Below, one piece after another: positions 42,528 to 51,450 of a stretch of 64,000 nucleotides of DNA (position 1 is the first letter of the stretch; every line of letters begins with the position of its first letter). The stretch covers positions 1-64,000 of the forward strand of contig NZ_JAUYTP010000085.1 in assembly GCF_030695125.1 (NCBI RefSeq), given 5' to 3'. Both the position numbers and the translations under genes were made by a program. The notes under the pieces were generated by a model, which ran no database searches, was not told the DNA's origin, and saw only the letters and a list, made by a program, of their open reading frames with translations. This stretch comes from Allobosea sp. GTDB taxonomy: Bacteria > Pseudomonadota > Alphaproteobacteria > Rhizobiales > Beijerinckiaceae.

Positions 42528-43516
42528 GTGCAGCCCGGTCTTCGTTCTGGCCCGGCGGTGCGGCGGGCACCGTCCTGCGCATCGTCGCCTCACGTCTGGT
42601 GCAGGCGGTGCTGACGGCGCTCGTCCTCGCCAGCCTCTGCTTCGCCTTCGTCCAGGCGCTGCCGGGGGATGCGGCCCTGCGCATCGCCGCCGCCCGCAGC
42701 GGCGACGACCGGGTCACGGCGGAGTCTGTCGCGCGAGTGCGCGAGCAGGAGGGCTTGGATCGGCCTGTCCTGGCGCAATATGCGAGCTGGATCGGCCGGC
42801 TCGCCCAGGGCGATCTCGGTCACTCGCTGGTGTCGCGCCAGCCCGTCTGGCAGGAACTGGCCGAGCATGGCCGCTTCACGCTCGGTCTCGGCGCGCTGGG
42901 CTGGCTGCTCTCCTATGCCATCGCCCTGCCGCTCGGCATCGCCTGCGGTTTCAGGCCCGGCGGCTGGCTCGACCGTGGCACCAATGCGCTGGCGGTGGCG
43001 CTCGCCTCGATGCCGAGCTTCCTCGTCGGCATCGGCCTGATCTCGCTCTTCGCGCTCACCCTGCGCTGGCTGCCGCCGGCGGGGTTCCGCACCGGCGCGC
43101 ATATGGTGCTGCCGGCGCTGACGCTGGCGCTGGGGCTGGCCGCCTTCTCGGTGCGGATCATCCGCAATGCGGTGGTCGAGGTCCGCGGCGCCTTCTACAT
43201 GACGTTTGCGCGCATCCGCGGCCGCAGCGCCGGCTCCGCCTTCCTGCATCATGGCGTGCGCAATGCGGCGATCCCCGTGGCGACCTTCGCCGCCCTGCAG
43301 TTCGCCTATGTCGTCGACGGCTTCGTCGTGGTCGAGACGCTGTTCAACTATCCGGGCCTCGGCGATCTGCTCGTCAAGTCGCTGCTGGCGCGCGACGTGC
43401 CGATGATCATGGGGGCGGGCATGGTCGTCGGGCTGATGTATGCGGCGGTCAATCTCCTCGCCGATCTCGCCTGCATCGGGCTCGATCCGCGCCGTCTCGC
43501 GGGGCGCGGCGCATGA
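42524..43516 (+). CDS. ABC permease 1, DppB/NikB type
   Basis: A 330-residue inner-membrane permease with about six helices. It has the DppB/NikB marks: an N-terminal helix (RLVQAVLTALVLASLCFAFV), the LPGDAALRIAA stretch, LDRPVLAQYASWIGRLAQGD, GHSLVSRQPV, and the coupling segment of the binding-protein-dependent family (IRNAVVEVRGAFYMTFARIR). GTG 42524 overlaps the stop of the binding-protein gene. It pairs with the next gene product as a heterodimer. Confidence 0.92.
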   Translation: MSAARSSFWPGGAAGTVLRIVASRLVQAVLTALVLASLCFAFVQALPGDAALRIAAARSGDDRVTAESVARVREQEGLDRPVLAQYASWIGRLAQGDLGHSLVSRQPVWQELAEHGRFTLGLGALGWLLSYAIALPLGIACGFRPGGWLDRGTNALAVALASMPSFLVGIGLISLFALTLRWLPPAGFRTGAHMVLPALTLALGLAAFSVRIIRNAVVEVRGAFYMTFARIRGRSAGSAFLHHGVRNAAIPVATFAALQFAYVVDGFVVVETLFNYPGLGDLLVKSLLARDVPMIMGAGMVVGLMYAAVNLLADLACIGLDPRRLAGRGA

Positions 43517-44349
43517 CGCTCGCCCTGACGCATCCGCCCGCCCGCATCCGCCGACCGCTCGTCGCCCCTCTGCTGCTGCTCGGCGGCCTCGCGGCGCTGG
43601 TCGTGATCGGCCCGCTCGTCATCCCGCATGACCCGGCCGCGCAGGACCTCGTCCGCACGCTGGAGGGGCCGAGCGCGCAGCACTGGTTGGGCACCGACCA
43701 TCTCGGCCGCGACATTGCCGCCCGCCTCGTCCATGGCGGCGTGCGCTCGCTCGGCATCGCCGTCTCCTGCGTCGGCTTCGCCACCGGGGTCGGAGTCGCG
43801 CTCGGGCTCGTGGCGGCCTATGCCGGCCGCGTCGCCGACATTGCAATCATGCGCCTGGCCGACCTGATGCTCGCCTTCCCCGGCCTCCTGCTGGCGCTGC
43901 TGATCTCCGGCTTCCTCGGCGGCGGCGTCCTGCCCATGCTGATCGGCATCAAGCTCGCGCTCTGGCCGCAATTCGCGCGGATGGCCCGCGCCATCGCCAT
44001 CGGCGAGCTGGCGCAGCCCCATGTCGAGGCGGCGCGCCTCGCCGGCTTCCCCGCGCTGACCATCCTGCGCCGCCATGTCCTGCCGCCGGTGCTCCGCCAG
44101 ACGGTGACGCTGGCGACGCTGGGGCTCGGCGCGGCGATCATGTCGATCTCTTCGCTCGGCTTCCTCGGGCTGGGCCTGCAGCCGCCGACACCCGAATGGG
44201 GCGCGATGATCAGCGAACTCCTGCCCTATCTGGCGGAGGCTCCCGTCCAGATGGCGGCGCCCTGCCTGGCGATCTTCCTCGCCGTGCTCGGGGCCACGCT
44301 GCTCGGCCAGGCCCTCGCCGAGCCACCCGCTCTGCCGGAGGAGATGTGA
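43513..44349 (+). CDS. ABC permease 2, DppC/NikC type
   Basis: A 278-residue permease partner. Typical features: the N-terminal helix (VAPLLLLGGLAALVVIGPLV), the signature GTDHLGRDIAARLVHGGVRS near residue 58, and the coupling loop EAARLAGFPALTILRRHVLP. Its hydrophobic profile suggests about six membrane helices. The ATG overlaps the stop of permease 1, and its stop shares one base with the ATPase start (TGATG), so all subunits are made together. Confidence 0.93.
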   Translation: MTLALTHPPARIRRPLVAPLLLLGGLAALVVIGPLVIPHDPAAQDLVRTLEGPSAQHWLGTDHLGRDIAARLVHGGVRSLGIAVSCVGFATGVGVALGLVAAYAGRVADIAIMRLADLMLAFPGLLLALLISGFLGGGVLPMLIGIKLALWPQFARMARAIAIGELAQPHVEAARLAGFPALTILRRHVLPPVLRQTVTLATLGLGAAIMSISSLGFLGLGLQPPTPEWGAMISELLPYLAEAPVQMAAPCLAIFLAVLGATLLGQALAEPPALPEEM

Positions 44350-45860
44350 TGACCGCGCCCGCACTGGCCCTTTCGGGACTGACGATCCGGGACCGGAGCG
44401 GCACCGCTCTGGTCTGCGATGTCGACCTGACGCTCGAGGCCGGCTCCGTGCTGCTCCTGATCGGCGAGACCGGCAGCGGCAAGAGCCTGATCGCCCAGGC
44501 CGTGATGGGCCTCCTGCCGGCCGGCTTCTCCGCCAGCGGCAGCATCGCCATCAACGGGCATGCACCGGTCGAGGCCAGCCAGGCCGGGCTGCTGCGGCTG
44601 CTCTGGTCGCGCGAGACGCTGCTGTTGCCGCAGGAGCCCCGCGCCGCCCTCGACCCGACGATGCGGATTGCGCCGCAGCTCTGGGATGCCGGGGCGCGCG
44701 ACGGCACGGCGTGGCACGGCGAGGCCGGCCACGGGCTGACGACGCAGGAGGCGCTGGCCGCAGTCGATCTGCCGCCGCGCGTCTCGCGCGCCTTTCCGGC
44801 CGAGCTCTCCGGTGGCATGGCCCAGCGTGTCCTCGTCGCCTCCGCGCTGGTCGGCCGCGCGCCGCTGGTCGTCGCCGACGAGCCGACCAAGGGGCTCGAT
44901 GCCGCGCGCGTCGCCCAATCCGCCGCGCTGCTGGCCTCGCTCGGCGGCGCCGGGCGCGCGCTGCTCGTGATCACGCATGACGTGGCGCTGGCGCGCGCGC
45001 TCGGCGGTCAGCTGGCGGTGCTCCGCGACGGGCGCATCGTCGAGCAGGGCCCGGCGGACACCGTCTTCGCGGCCCCCGACCATCCCTATACGCGCGCCTG
45101 GCTCGCCGCCGACCCCTCGACCTGGCGGCCCTGCCTGCGTTGCTGCGACCTCGAGGCGCCGGTGCTCTCCGCGCATGGGCTGTCCTTCGGCTTCAGCCGC
45201 GCGGAGCCGCTGTTTTCCGGTGTCGACGTCCATATCCCGCCCGGCGGCATTCTCGGCCTCACCGGGCGCAGCGGCTGCGGCAAGACCACGCTCGGCAACA
45301 TCCTGCTCGGCCTGCAGCCCCCGTCGGCCGGAGCCGTGAATTGGCAGGGCGTCGACCCCTATCGCGATCGCGCCGGCGCGCGCCGCCTGCGTCAGCGCTA
45401 CCAGAAGCTTCACCAGGATCCGGCGAGCGTCTTCCTGCCGGGACGCAGCTTCGCGCGCCAGTTTGCCGATCTCGCCGAGGTCGTACCGGGTCTCGTACTC
45501 GATGACGCGCTGCCGCCGCTGCTGGAGCGGCTGAGGCTCGACCGCAAGCTGCTCGCGCGGCGCCCCGGCGAGGTCTCGGGCGGAGAGGCCCAGCGCCTGG
45601 CGCTGGCGCGCATCCTGCTGCTGAAGCCGGCGCTGATCGTCGCCGACGAGCCGACCTCGCGCCTCGACCCGCTGGTCCAGCGCGAAGCCATCGCGCTGCT
45701 GGCGGAGATCGTCGCCAGCGAGAGCCTCGGCCTCGTCCTGATCAGCCATGACCGGGCGCTGCTGGCGGCGACCGCCGACGAGGTGCTCGACATCGGCGCG
45801 GGCGAGGGCGCCACGATCTTGCCCGGCTATGCGCGCGGCCTTCAGGAGGCCTCGTCGTAG
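44349..45860 (+). CDS. Fused two-domain ABC ATPase (DppD-DppF / NikD-NikE in one chain)
   Basis: A 503-residue protein with two full ATPase domains. Domain 1: Walker A GETGSGKS (39-46), signature LSGGMAQRVLVASALV, Walker B LVVADEPTKGLDAARV. A linker with a cysteine-rich WRPCLRCCDLE follows near residue 260. Domain 2: Walker A GRSGCGKTT at about 306-314, signature VSGGEAQRLALARIL, Walker B IVADEPTSRLDPLV. In most Dpp/Nik systems these are separate proteins. Fusion fixes the 1:1 pairing. ATG 44349 is preferred over longer upstream frames because it overlaps the permease stop. The C-terminus overlaps the convergent small gene by 19 bases. Confidence 0.92.
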   Translation: MTAPALALSGLTIRDRSGTALVCDVDLTLEAGSVLLLIGETGSGKSLIAQAVMGLLPAGFSASGSIAINGHAPVEASQAGLLRLLWSRETLLLPQEPRAALDPTMRIAPQLWDAGARDGTAWHGEAGHGLTTQEALAAVDLPPRVSRAFPAELSGGMAQRVLVASALVGRAPLVVADEPTKGLDAARVAQSAALLASLGGAGRALLVITHDVALARALGGQLAVLRDGRIVEQGPADTVFAAPDHPYTRAWLAADPSTWRPCLRCCDLEAPVLSAHGLSFGFSRAEPLFSGVDVHIPPGGILGLTGRSGCGKTTLGNILLGLQPPSAGAVNWQGVDPYRDRAGARRLRQRYQKLHQDPASVFLPGRSFARQFADLAEVVPGLVLDDALPPLLERLRLDRKLLARRPGEVSGGEAQRLALARILLLKPALIVADEPTSRLDPLVQREAIALLAEIVASESLGLVLISHDRALLAATADEVLDIGAGEGATILPGYARGLQEASS

Positions 45861-46063
45861 CCGAGATAGGCGCCGAGCTTCATCATCGCCTTGTAGAGCG
45901 CCCGCCCGGTCGCATCGTCGACGATCAGCGCCTGGTCGTCGACGATGAGATAGATCAGGTTCTCGTCCTGCCAGTCGCTCGACCGGCCGAACTCGAGGTT
46001 GAGCGGCGCGGTGGTGTCGGTGACATCGACGAGCGCGCCGTCGAAATAGGGTGTGGACGTCAT
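45842..46063 (-). CDS. Small conserved-looking protein, function unknown
   Basis: A 73-residue acidic protein (TSTPYFDGALVDVTDTTAPL at the start, ending YLGYDEAS). It has no membrane segment, signal or metal motif that I can see, and reads like a small alpha/beta domain (NLIYLIVDDQALIVDDATGR). I do not recognise it. It lies 28 bases after the MFS gene on the same strand, so the two are probably one transcript. The non-random, low-Arg composition argues for a real gene. Confidence 0.6.
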   Translation of the reverse strand: MTSTPYFDGALVDVTDTTAPLNLEFGRSSDWQDENLIYLIVDDQALIVDDATGRALYKAMMKLGAYLGYDEAS

Positions 46064-46091
46064 GGGGCGGCTCCTGGGCTTCCGGCGCCGG

Positions 46092-47366
46092 CTAGCGCTT
46101 GGTGATCTCGAAGTCGGGGATGCTGGGCCCGGTCGAGGCTCGCTCGCCGTCGCGCAGGATCGGCGAGGGCTTCTGCGATATCCGCAAGGTGATGTAGATT
46201 GCGACCAGCAGCGACAGCCCCATCAGATAGACGAGCATGCCGGGCGGGCCGATGAGTTGCATCAGGGCGGTGGCAGCCACCGGCCCCAGCGCCGATCCCA
46301 CGCCCCAGAGAAACAGCAGTTGCGCGGAGAGGCCGACCGCCTCCTCCCGCCCGATCCGCAGATAGGCATGCGTCACCGCGACCGTGTAGAGCGGGATGGC
46401 GCAGCCGCCGATCAGCGCAAACAGGCCAAACAGCCAGAGGCTCCCCTGGGCTGCGCCGCCTGGCGGCACCAGCAGCAGCACGGCGGCGGTGACGGCGACG
46501 AGGCTGACCGCGCCGAGCATGATCGGGCGGCTGGCGACCCGGTCGGCGAGCAGGCTCATCGGCCACTGCATCAGCAGCGCCCCCATCTGGATGCCCGCCG
46601 TGAGCAGGATGGTCGTCCGCTGGTCGAGCCCCGACAGGATGCCATAGGCCGGCACGACATTGGTCAGCGGCCCGCTGACCAGCCCGACATAGAGGCAGCC
46701 GACCACGGCGGCCGGCGCCTGGCGCCAGAGCGTGCGCAGCCCCACCGCGACGACATCGCTCGATTCGGGGCCGCGCGCCCGGGTCAGCGCGACGGGGATC
46801 AGCGCCAGCGAAAACACCATGCTGGCGAACAGGAAGACGTCGTGGGACTGGATCGCGAGATAGCCGACGCCGAGCTGCGAGCCGATCATCGCGACGCGGT
46901 TGAGAATCTGGTAGGCGCCGAAGATGCGGCCGCGCCGCGCGCCGCTGGCCTGGCCGCTGATCCAGCTCTCGATGCAGATGCCGTGGCCGGCCGCCGCCAG
47001 CCCCATCAGCAGGCGCGAGGCGCTCCACCAGGGTTCGGGGATCAGGGGGAAGCTCAGCGTCGCGGTTGCCTGCAACGCCGCGAAAACCGCAAAGCCGCGG
47101 ATATGGCCGATCCGGCGCACGAGCGACGGAATCGTGAAGCAGCCGATCAGGAAGCCGAGCGAATAGGCGGAGGCGACGAGGCCGATCAGCAGCGGCGGCT
47201 GACCGGCGATCGCCATGCGCAGCGGCACGACCGTGTTCACGATCGTGCCGGCGACCTGCAGCAGCAAGGCGCCCGTCACGATCGCACCGAGCGCCGCGAC
47301 CGATCCCGTTGCGGCCGGGGCAGGCGCCCCCGACGGGGCGGAGCCGCTCATCGCAGGCGGCCGCAT
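46092..47366 (-). CDS. MFS transporter (sugar-phosphate/YcaD-like antiporter type)
   Basis: A 424-residue major facilitator protein with about twelve hydrophobic helices in two halves. GLVASAYSLGFLIGCFTIPS and RRIGHIRGFAVFAALQA form the loop 2-3 signature; later AGHGICIESWISGQASGARR, a stretch seen in YcaD-like MFS proteins, is followed by GRIFGAYQILNRVAMI. ATG 47351 (MSGSAPSG) is an alternative start. The substrate is not predictable. It is followed closely by the 73-residue gene. Confidence 0.85.
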   Translation of the reverse strand: MRPPAMSGSAPSGAPAPAATGSVAALGAIVTGALLLQVAGTIVNTVVPLRMAIAGQPPLLIGLVASAYSLGFLIGCFTIPSLVRRIGHIRGFAVFAALQATATLSFPLIPEPWWSASRLLMGLAAAGHGICIESWISGQASGARRGRIFGAYQILNRVAMIGSQLGVGYLAIQSHDVFLFASMVFSLALIPVALTRARGPESSDVVAVGLRTLWRQAPAAVVGCLYVGLVSGPLTNVVPAYGILSGLDQRTTILLTAGIQMGALLMQWPMSLLADRVASRPIMLGAVSLVAVTAAVLLLVPPGGAAQGSLWLFGLFALIGGCAIPLYTVAVTHAYLRIGREEAVGLSAQLLFLWGVGSALGPVAATALMQLIGPPGMLVYLMGLSLLVAIYITLRISQKPSPILRDGERASTGPSIPDFEITKR

Positions 47367-47480
47367 GCAGCCGAGCGCAGGAGCCGGCCGATCGGGGATC
47401 GCGGCTGCGCCTTCGCCGCCAAGCCTTGCGCCGGCGGCACGAGGTCATATCTGCCGGGGCCACCGAACGAGGCCTGGCCT

Positions 47481-47720
47481 ATGCAGACGACCGATTTCCG
47501 CTTTCCCGGAGTGCTGAACTCCAAGGAACTCCTGATTGCCGAGGCGGTGCAGGCGCGCGCCTGGGCGAAGCTCGCTGGCGAGGGGCGCCTGCCCGATGAT
47601 GACACCGCCGCCAAGGCCAAGCTCGGCGGCATCGTGGTGCGGCTGATGGCGGATGGATCGCAGACGGTCGGCGATCTGGCGGCCGCCGCCATCGCGACCT
47701 TCGAAAACGAGGGCCGCTGA
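47481..47720 (+). CDS. Small hypothetical protein
   Basis: A 79-residue protein beginning MQTTDFRFPGVLNSKELLIA and ending FENEGR, with an amphipathic AVQARAWAKLAGEG helix. The frame is open far upstream, but that part is an Arg/Gln-rich antisense shadow of the MFS gene, so ATG 47481 is the sensible start. No recognised domain. Divergent from the MFS gene. Likely real from composition, but unproven. Confidence 0.5.
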   Translation: MQTTDFRFPGVLNSKELLIAEAVQARAWAKLAGEGRLPDDDTAAKAKLGGIVVRLMADGSQTVGDLAAAAIATFENEGR

Positions 47721-47766
47721 GGGCATCGGGGCGGTCGCGTTGATATCATCCCTAGTCTCTTTCAAG

Positions 47767-47784
47767 CCTCGAGGGCCTCGAGGG
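47767..47784. repeat. Tandem CCTCGAGGG x2
   Basis: Two adjacent exact copies of CCTCGAGGG, each itself a near palindrome around an XhoI-like CTCGAG core. Too short to assign a role. Confidence 0.6.
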
Positions 47785-47801
47785 TCTCGCTGCCAGCGCG
47801 G

Positions 47802-47818
47802 CTCGCCCGGAGGGCGAG
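47802..47818. terminator. Terminator-like hairpin after the small hypothetical gene
   Basis: CTCGCCC and GGGCGAG form a perfect 7-bp GC stem with a GGA loop, about 80 bases after the preceding stop. No clear T-run. Confidence 0.45.
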
Positions 47819-48072
47819 TCAGACCGGCTCCTTGTGCGTCGCGGCCATATCAGCACGGCTGACGCCCGCTTGCCATCGCGACGGGCGGACGGATCACAGC
47901 GGCTTCGCCGCGAGGGCCGCGCCAAGCGCGATCGCGCGCAGCTTCAGGCGCTCTGCGATGTGCAAGCTCGGCCCGAACAGGCCACGCAAACGTGTCCATC
48001 ATCGATGCCGGGCCGGGAACAGGCGGTGACTCCAGCCGTTGGGGCAGCACGCCCACCAAGGATTCCCATTCC

Positions 48073-49158
48073 ATGCTTTCCACCACATTGAAGACTGTGT
48101 CGCTTGCCGCCCTGCTCGCGACGAGCGCCATGATCCCTGTCTTGGCCGAGACCCCGCCGCCGGCTGCCGTCCCGGCGACGATGACGGCGGCCAAGCCCGA
48201 TGCCGACATGGCGGAGGTGCTAGCAGTTCTGGCGGGCCTGGGTGGCAAGCCGATCGAAACTCTCGAGCCGGGCGAGGCCCGCAAGCAGCCGACGCCGACC
48301 GACGCCGTGATGAAGATCATCAAGGACAGGAAGCTCGACGTGAAGCCGCATGAGGGCCTCAAGGTCTCCAACAGCCGCTTCGCCGATATGGGCAATCTGA
48401 AGCTGCGCTGGTACGTGCCGGAAAGCGCGACCAAGGACTCCAACCTGCCGATCATCATGTTCTTCCGCGGCGGCGGCTGGGTGATCGCCGATCTCGACGT
48501 CTACGACGCCACGCCCGCGGCGCTGGCCCGGAAGACCGGAGCGGCCGTAGTGTCGGTCGACTATCCGATGGGCCCGGAGAACAAGTTCCCGGCCGCCCAT
48601 GACGAGGCGATCGAGGCCTACAAATACGTGCTGAAGAACGCGCAGGGCTGGGGCTACGACGCCAACCGGATCGCCCTGGTCGGCGAGAGTGCCGGCGGCA
48701 ACCTGGCGATCAACACAGCCATCGCCGCACGCGATCAGAACCTGACCAAGCCGGTGGCCATCGTCTCCATCTATCCGGTCGCGACGACAAGCCTCGATAC
48801 GCCCTCCAAGAAGGAGCAGGCCGCCGCCAAGCCGCTGAACACCCCGATGATGGCCTGGTTCGTGAAGCACGCCACCAAGTCCGAGGCCGACGCGCAGGAT
48901 CCGCGGCTCAATCTCGTGGCTGCGGATCTCAAGGGCCTGCCGCCGACGACGGTGATCAATGCCGAGATCGACCCGCTCAAGTCGGATGGCGACGTGCTCG
49001 TCGCCAAGCTGAAGGAGGCCGGCGTCGACACCACGCATCAGCTCTACACCGGCGTGACGCATGAGTTCTTCGGCATGGATGCCGTGGTCGCCAAGGCGGC
49101 CGAGGCCCAGAACTTCGCCGTCACCCGGATCAAGCAGGGCTTCGACGCGCGCAAGTGA
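48073..49158 (+). CDS. Secreted alpha/beta hydrolase of the hormone-sensitive lipase family
   Basis: A 361-residue esterase or lipase with a signal peptide (LKTVSLAALLATSAMIPVLA). The oxyanion motif is FFRGGGWV in place of HGGG. The catalytic set is complete: Ser in GESAGGNLAI, Asp in NAEIDPLKSDGD and His in VTHEFFGMD. ATG 48073 follows AAGGA with suitable spacing. Likely acts in the periplasm or outside on short-chain esters. The next gene is another small hydrolase in the same direction, 124 bases downstream. Confidence 0.88.
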   Translation: MLSTTLKTVSLAALLATSAMIPVLAETPPPAAVPATMTAAKPDADMAEVLAVLAGLGGKPIETLEPGEARKQPTPTDAVMKIIKDRKLDVKPHEGLKVSNSRFADMGNLKLRWYVPESATKDSNLPIIMFFRGGGWVIADLDVYDATPAALARKTGAAVVSVDYPMGPENKFPAAHDEAIEAYKYVLKNAQGWGYDANRIALVGESAGGNLAINTAIAARDQNLTKPVAIVSIYPVATTSLDTPSKKEQAAAKPLNTPMMAWFVKHATKSEADAQDPRLNLVAADLKGLPPTTVINAEIDPLKSDGDVLVAKLKEAGVDTTHQLYTGVTHEFFGMDAVVAKAAEAQNFAVTRIKQGFDARK

Positions 49159-49282
49159 TGCGGTCGCGACCTCGGTCGAATTGACAGAGCGGATCGGCCA
49201 TCTGGTCGATCCGCTCCCGCGTGAACCACCGGCCCGGCCCATGCGCCGCGTTGCCATCCGGCCAATCTGCTCAGGAGCCATG

Positions 49283-49978
49283 ATGTTTGATCGCCGTACC
49301 GCCCTGCTGGGAATGACCGGAGCCATGCTCGCCGCGAACCCGCCCGCCGCCGACGCCCGCTCGGCCGTCACGATCGATCGTGTCCAGGGCGCGGGCACCG
49401 GACGGCGGCCCCTCGTCGTGCTTCTGCACGGCGCCGACGGCGTGACCCGGCGCGCCCAGTACCAGTTCGCCGCGCAGATTCTGGCGGCCCAGGGCTACAC
49501 CGTGCTGTTCCCGCATTACTTCGAGGTGACGGGGGATCGTCGCGCCTCCTACAGCGAGATCGGCAGCAATTATCCGGTCTGGCGCGGCGGCATCGGCACG
49601 GTGATCGACCAGGTTTTGGAGGACCCGACGATCGATGCCTCGCGGCTGGCGCTGGTCGGCATCTCACTGGGCGGCGCGCTCGCTCTGTCGCTGGCCGCGC
49701 GCGACCGGCGCATCAAGGCCGTGATCAGCTATTTCGGCTTTCGCCCGGGCGATCTCGACGAAGGCCGGCCGCAGGCGCCGACGTTGATCCTTCACGGCGA
49801 CGCCGACCGCGTCGTGCCCGTCAGAAACGCCGCGCAGATTGAAACCCTGCTCCGAGCGCGCGGCGTACCCGTCGAGACGCAGATCTATCCCGGCGAGGGC
49901 CATGGCTTCAGCCACGCCACGCAGGTGGACGCTGCGACGCGCAGCGTCGCCTTCCTGCGCCGCCATCTCGGGGCGTGA
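49283..49978 (+). CDS. Dienelactone-hydrolase-family protein, exported
   Basis: A 231-residue alpha/beta hydrolase. ATG 49283 is preferred over the adjacent ATG 49280 because AGGAG lies five bases upstream. The N-terminus looks like a Tat-type signal (MFDRRTALLGMTGAMLAANP). The nucleophile is Ser in VGISLGGALALSLA, where classical dienelactone hydrolases have Cys; the acid is Asp in HGDADRVVP and the base is His in GEGHGFS. A peptidase or carboxylesterase role is equally possible. It ends facing the quinone oxidoreductase gene. Confidence 0.85.
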   Translation: MFDRRTALLGMTGAMLAANPPAADARSAVTIDRVQGAGTGRRPLVVLLHGADGVTRRAQYQFAAQILAAQGYTVLFPHYFEVTGDRRASYSEIGSNYPVWRGGIGTVIDQVLEDPTIDASRLALVGISLGGALALSLAARDRRIKAVISYFGFRPGDLDEGRPQAPTLILHGDADRVVPVRNAAQIETLLRARGVPVETQIYPGEGHGFSHATQVDAATRSVAFLRRHLGA

Positions 49979-49980
49979 AA

Positions 49981-50006
49981 GGGCCGCGATCCTGCGATCG
50001 GGGCCC
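49981..50006. terminator. Bidirectional terminator hairpin
   Basis: GGGCCGCGATC and GATCGGGGCCC pair over 11 positions with one mismatch around a CTGC loop. It occupies most of the 41-base gap between two convergent stop codons. Confidence 0.65.
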
Positions 50007-50019
50007 GATTGATCGACGA

Positions 50020-51018
50020 TCAGGCGAGATCGAGCATGATCTTGCCGAGATGGGCGCTCGATTCCATCAGCTCATGCGCCTGTCGGGCCTGCTCCAGCGG
50101 GAAGGTCGCGTGGATGATCGGCCGCACGGTCCCGGCCTCCAGCAGCGGCCAGACATCGCGGCGCAGATGCGTGGCGATCTCGGCCTTGAGCGCGACCGAG
50201 CGCGGCCGCAGCGTCGAGCCGGTGAGGGTCAGCCTTCGGATCATCACCGGCGTCAGGTCGAGTTCGGCCTTGCTGCCCTGCAGGAAGGCAATCTGCACCA
50301 GCCGCCCCTCCACCGCCAAGGCGGCAATGTTGCGCTGGATGTAGGGTCCGCCGACCATGTCGAGGATGACGTCGACGCCCCGGCCCTCGGTCAGGCGCTT
50401 GACCTCGGCGCCGAAATCCTGGGCGCGGTAGTCGATCGCCTCGTCGGCGCCGAGCGCGCGGCAGAACTCGCATTTCTCCGCCGAGCCCGCCGTCGCATAG
50501 ACGGTCGCGCCGGCGTTCTTTGCGAGCTGGATCGCGGTCGAGCCGATGCCGCTCGACCCGCCATGGATCAGGATCGTCTCGCCCTTCTTGAGGCGCCCGC
50601 GCGTGAAGACGTTGTCGTAGACGGTGAAATAGGTCTCGGGCAGGCCGCCGGCCTCCAGCAGCGAGAGCGGCTTGGGCACGGGCAGGCAGAGTGCCTCCTC
50701 GGCGACCGCGTATTGCGCATAGCCGCCGCTGATCAGCAGTGCGCAGACCGCCTCGCCGATGCGGGCTTCCGCGACGCCGTCGCCCACGGCGACGATCAAG
50801 CCCGACACCTCGAGCCCCGGCACCTTGGTCGCGCCGGGCGGCGGCGGATAGCCGCCGGCGCGCTGCAGGCAGTCGGGCCGGTTGATCCCGGCCGCCGCCA
50901 CCGCGATCAGAACCTGCCCCGGGCCAGGCTGCGGCACTGGCGCGGTCTCGATCTCGATCACCTCCGGGCCACCGGGGCCTGAAAAGCGCACCTGCTTCAT
51001 CATCTGCGGCAAGGCCAT
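50020..51018 (-). CDS. NAD(P)H-quinone oxidoreductase (zinc-independent QOR/PIG3 type)
   Basis: A 332-residue medium-chain dehydrogenase/reductase. It has the PIG3/QOR pattern: GINRPDCLQRAGGYPPPPGA near residue 45, LPETYFTVYDNVFTRGRLKK, the nucleotide-binding loop ILIHGGSSGIGSTAIQLAKN and DVILDMVGGPYIQRNIAAL. The zinc-binding cysteines of true alcohol dehydrogenases are absent. It reduces quinones or conjugated carbonyls with NADPH. It stands alone; the 192 bases upstream, between it and the next gene, contain nothing I can support. Confidence 0.92.
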   Translation of the reverse strand: MALPQMMKQVRFSGPGGPEVIEIETAPVPQPGPGQVLIAVAAAGINRPDCLQRAGGYPPPPGATKVPGLEVSGLIVAVGDGVAEARIGEAVCALLISGGYAQYAVAEEALCLPVPKPLSLLEAGGLPETYFTVYDNVFTRGRLKKGETILIHGGSSGIGSTAIQLAKNAGATVYATAGSAEKCEFCRALGADEAIDYRAQDFGAEVKRLTEGRGVDVILDMVGGPYIQRNIAALAVEGRLVQIAFLQGSKAELDLTPVMIRRLTLTGSTLRPRSVALKAEIATHLRRDVWPLLEAGTVRPIIHATFPLEQARQAHELMESSAHLGKIMLDLA

Positions 51019-51210
51019 GTCGGTCGTTTCTCCCTCAACGGGCGTTGTGTCAGCGGGCTTGATCCGCTGTTGTGGCGCTCGCCCCGCCTGCGTTCAAGAG
51101 CGGTGAGCATGCGCCTGGTCCAGGACAGGCCATCGTCCGGAGCAGCACGCGCCTTCGACATCATCGCCGGCAGATCGGCGACCTGATTCGGCCTCGGCCT
51201 TCGACAGGGC

Positions 51211-51450
51211 CTATTCGCCGGTCGGGGCGAGCCGGCAGGTCGAGCGGGTGAAGACCTCGATCTGGGACAGGGCGGCGTCGAGCGTCGCGAAGGGCCCCTG
51301 CTTCATCGAGCGCATGCTGTCTGCGACGCGTTCGCCGGGGATGATCCGGTAATCGTCGGGGGCCGAGAGTTCCACGACGCCGATGGTGCGTCCGAGCAGG
51401 TCGACCAGGGTCCAGGAGGTCGGACCGCTCGGCGTGACGATGATATCCAT
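51211..51450 (-). CDS. Small hypothetical protein
   Basis: A 79-residue protein. ATG 51450 (MDIIVTPSGPTSWTLVDLLG) is favoured by a GGAG sequence a few bases upstream; the frame extends 15 codons further with Arg-rich sequence. It has a beta-rich start and an amphipathic LDAALSQIEVFTRSTCRLAP helix. Small proteins of this type are common in Hyphomicrobiales but I know no function. Divergent from minC. Confidence 0.6.
   Translation of the reverse strand: MDIIVTPSGPTSWTLVDLLGRTIGVVELSAPDDYRIIPGERVADSMRSMKQGPFATLDAALSQIEVFTRSTCRLAPTGE

Larger units (their letters stand above)
47721..48072. other. Gene-free stretch before an exported hydrolase gene
   Basis: 352 bases without a supported gene. It holds a tandem 9-base repeat (47767-47784) and a terminator-like hairpin (47802-47818). 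A possible AT-richer promoter patch (TTGATATCATCCCTAG) is at about 47740-47755. An AAGGA ribosome site for the next gene is at its right end. Confidence 0.55.

Noticed and set aside
46053-47480. Upstream extension of the 79-residue small gene
   Set aside because: The extension is the antisense of the MFS gene and is Arg/Gln-rich. Only the last 79 codons look like protein.
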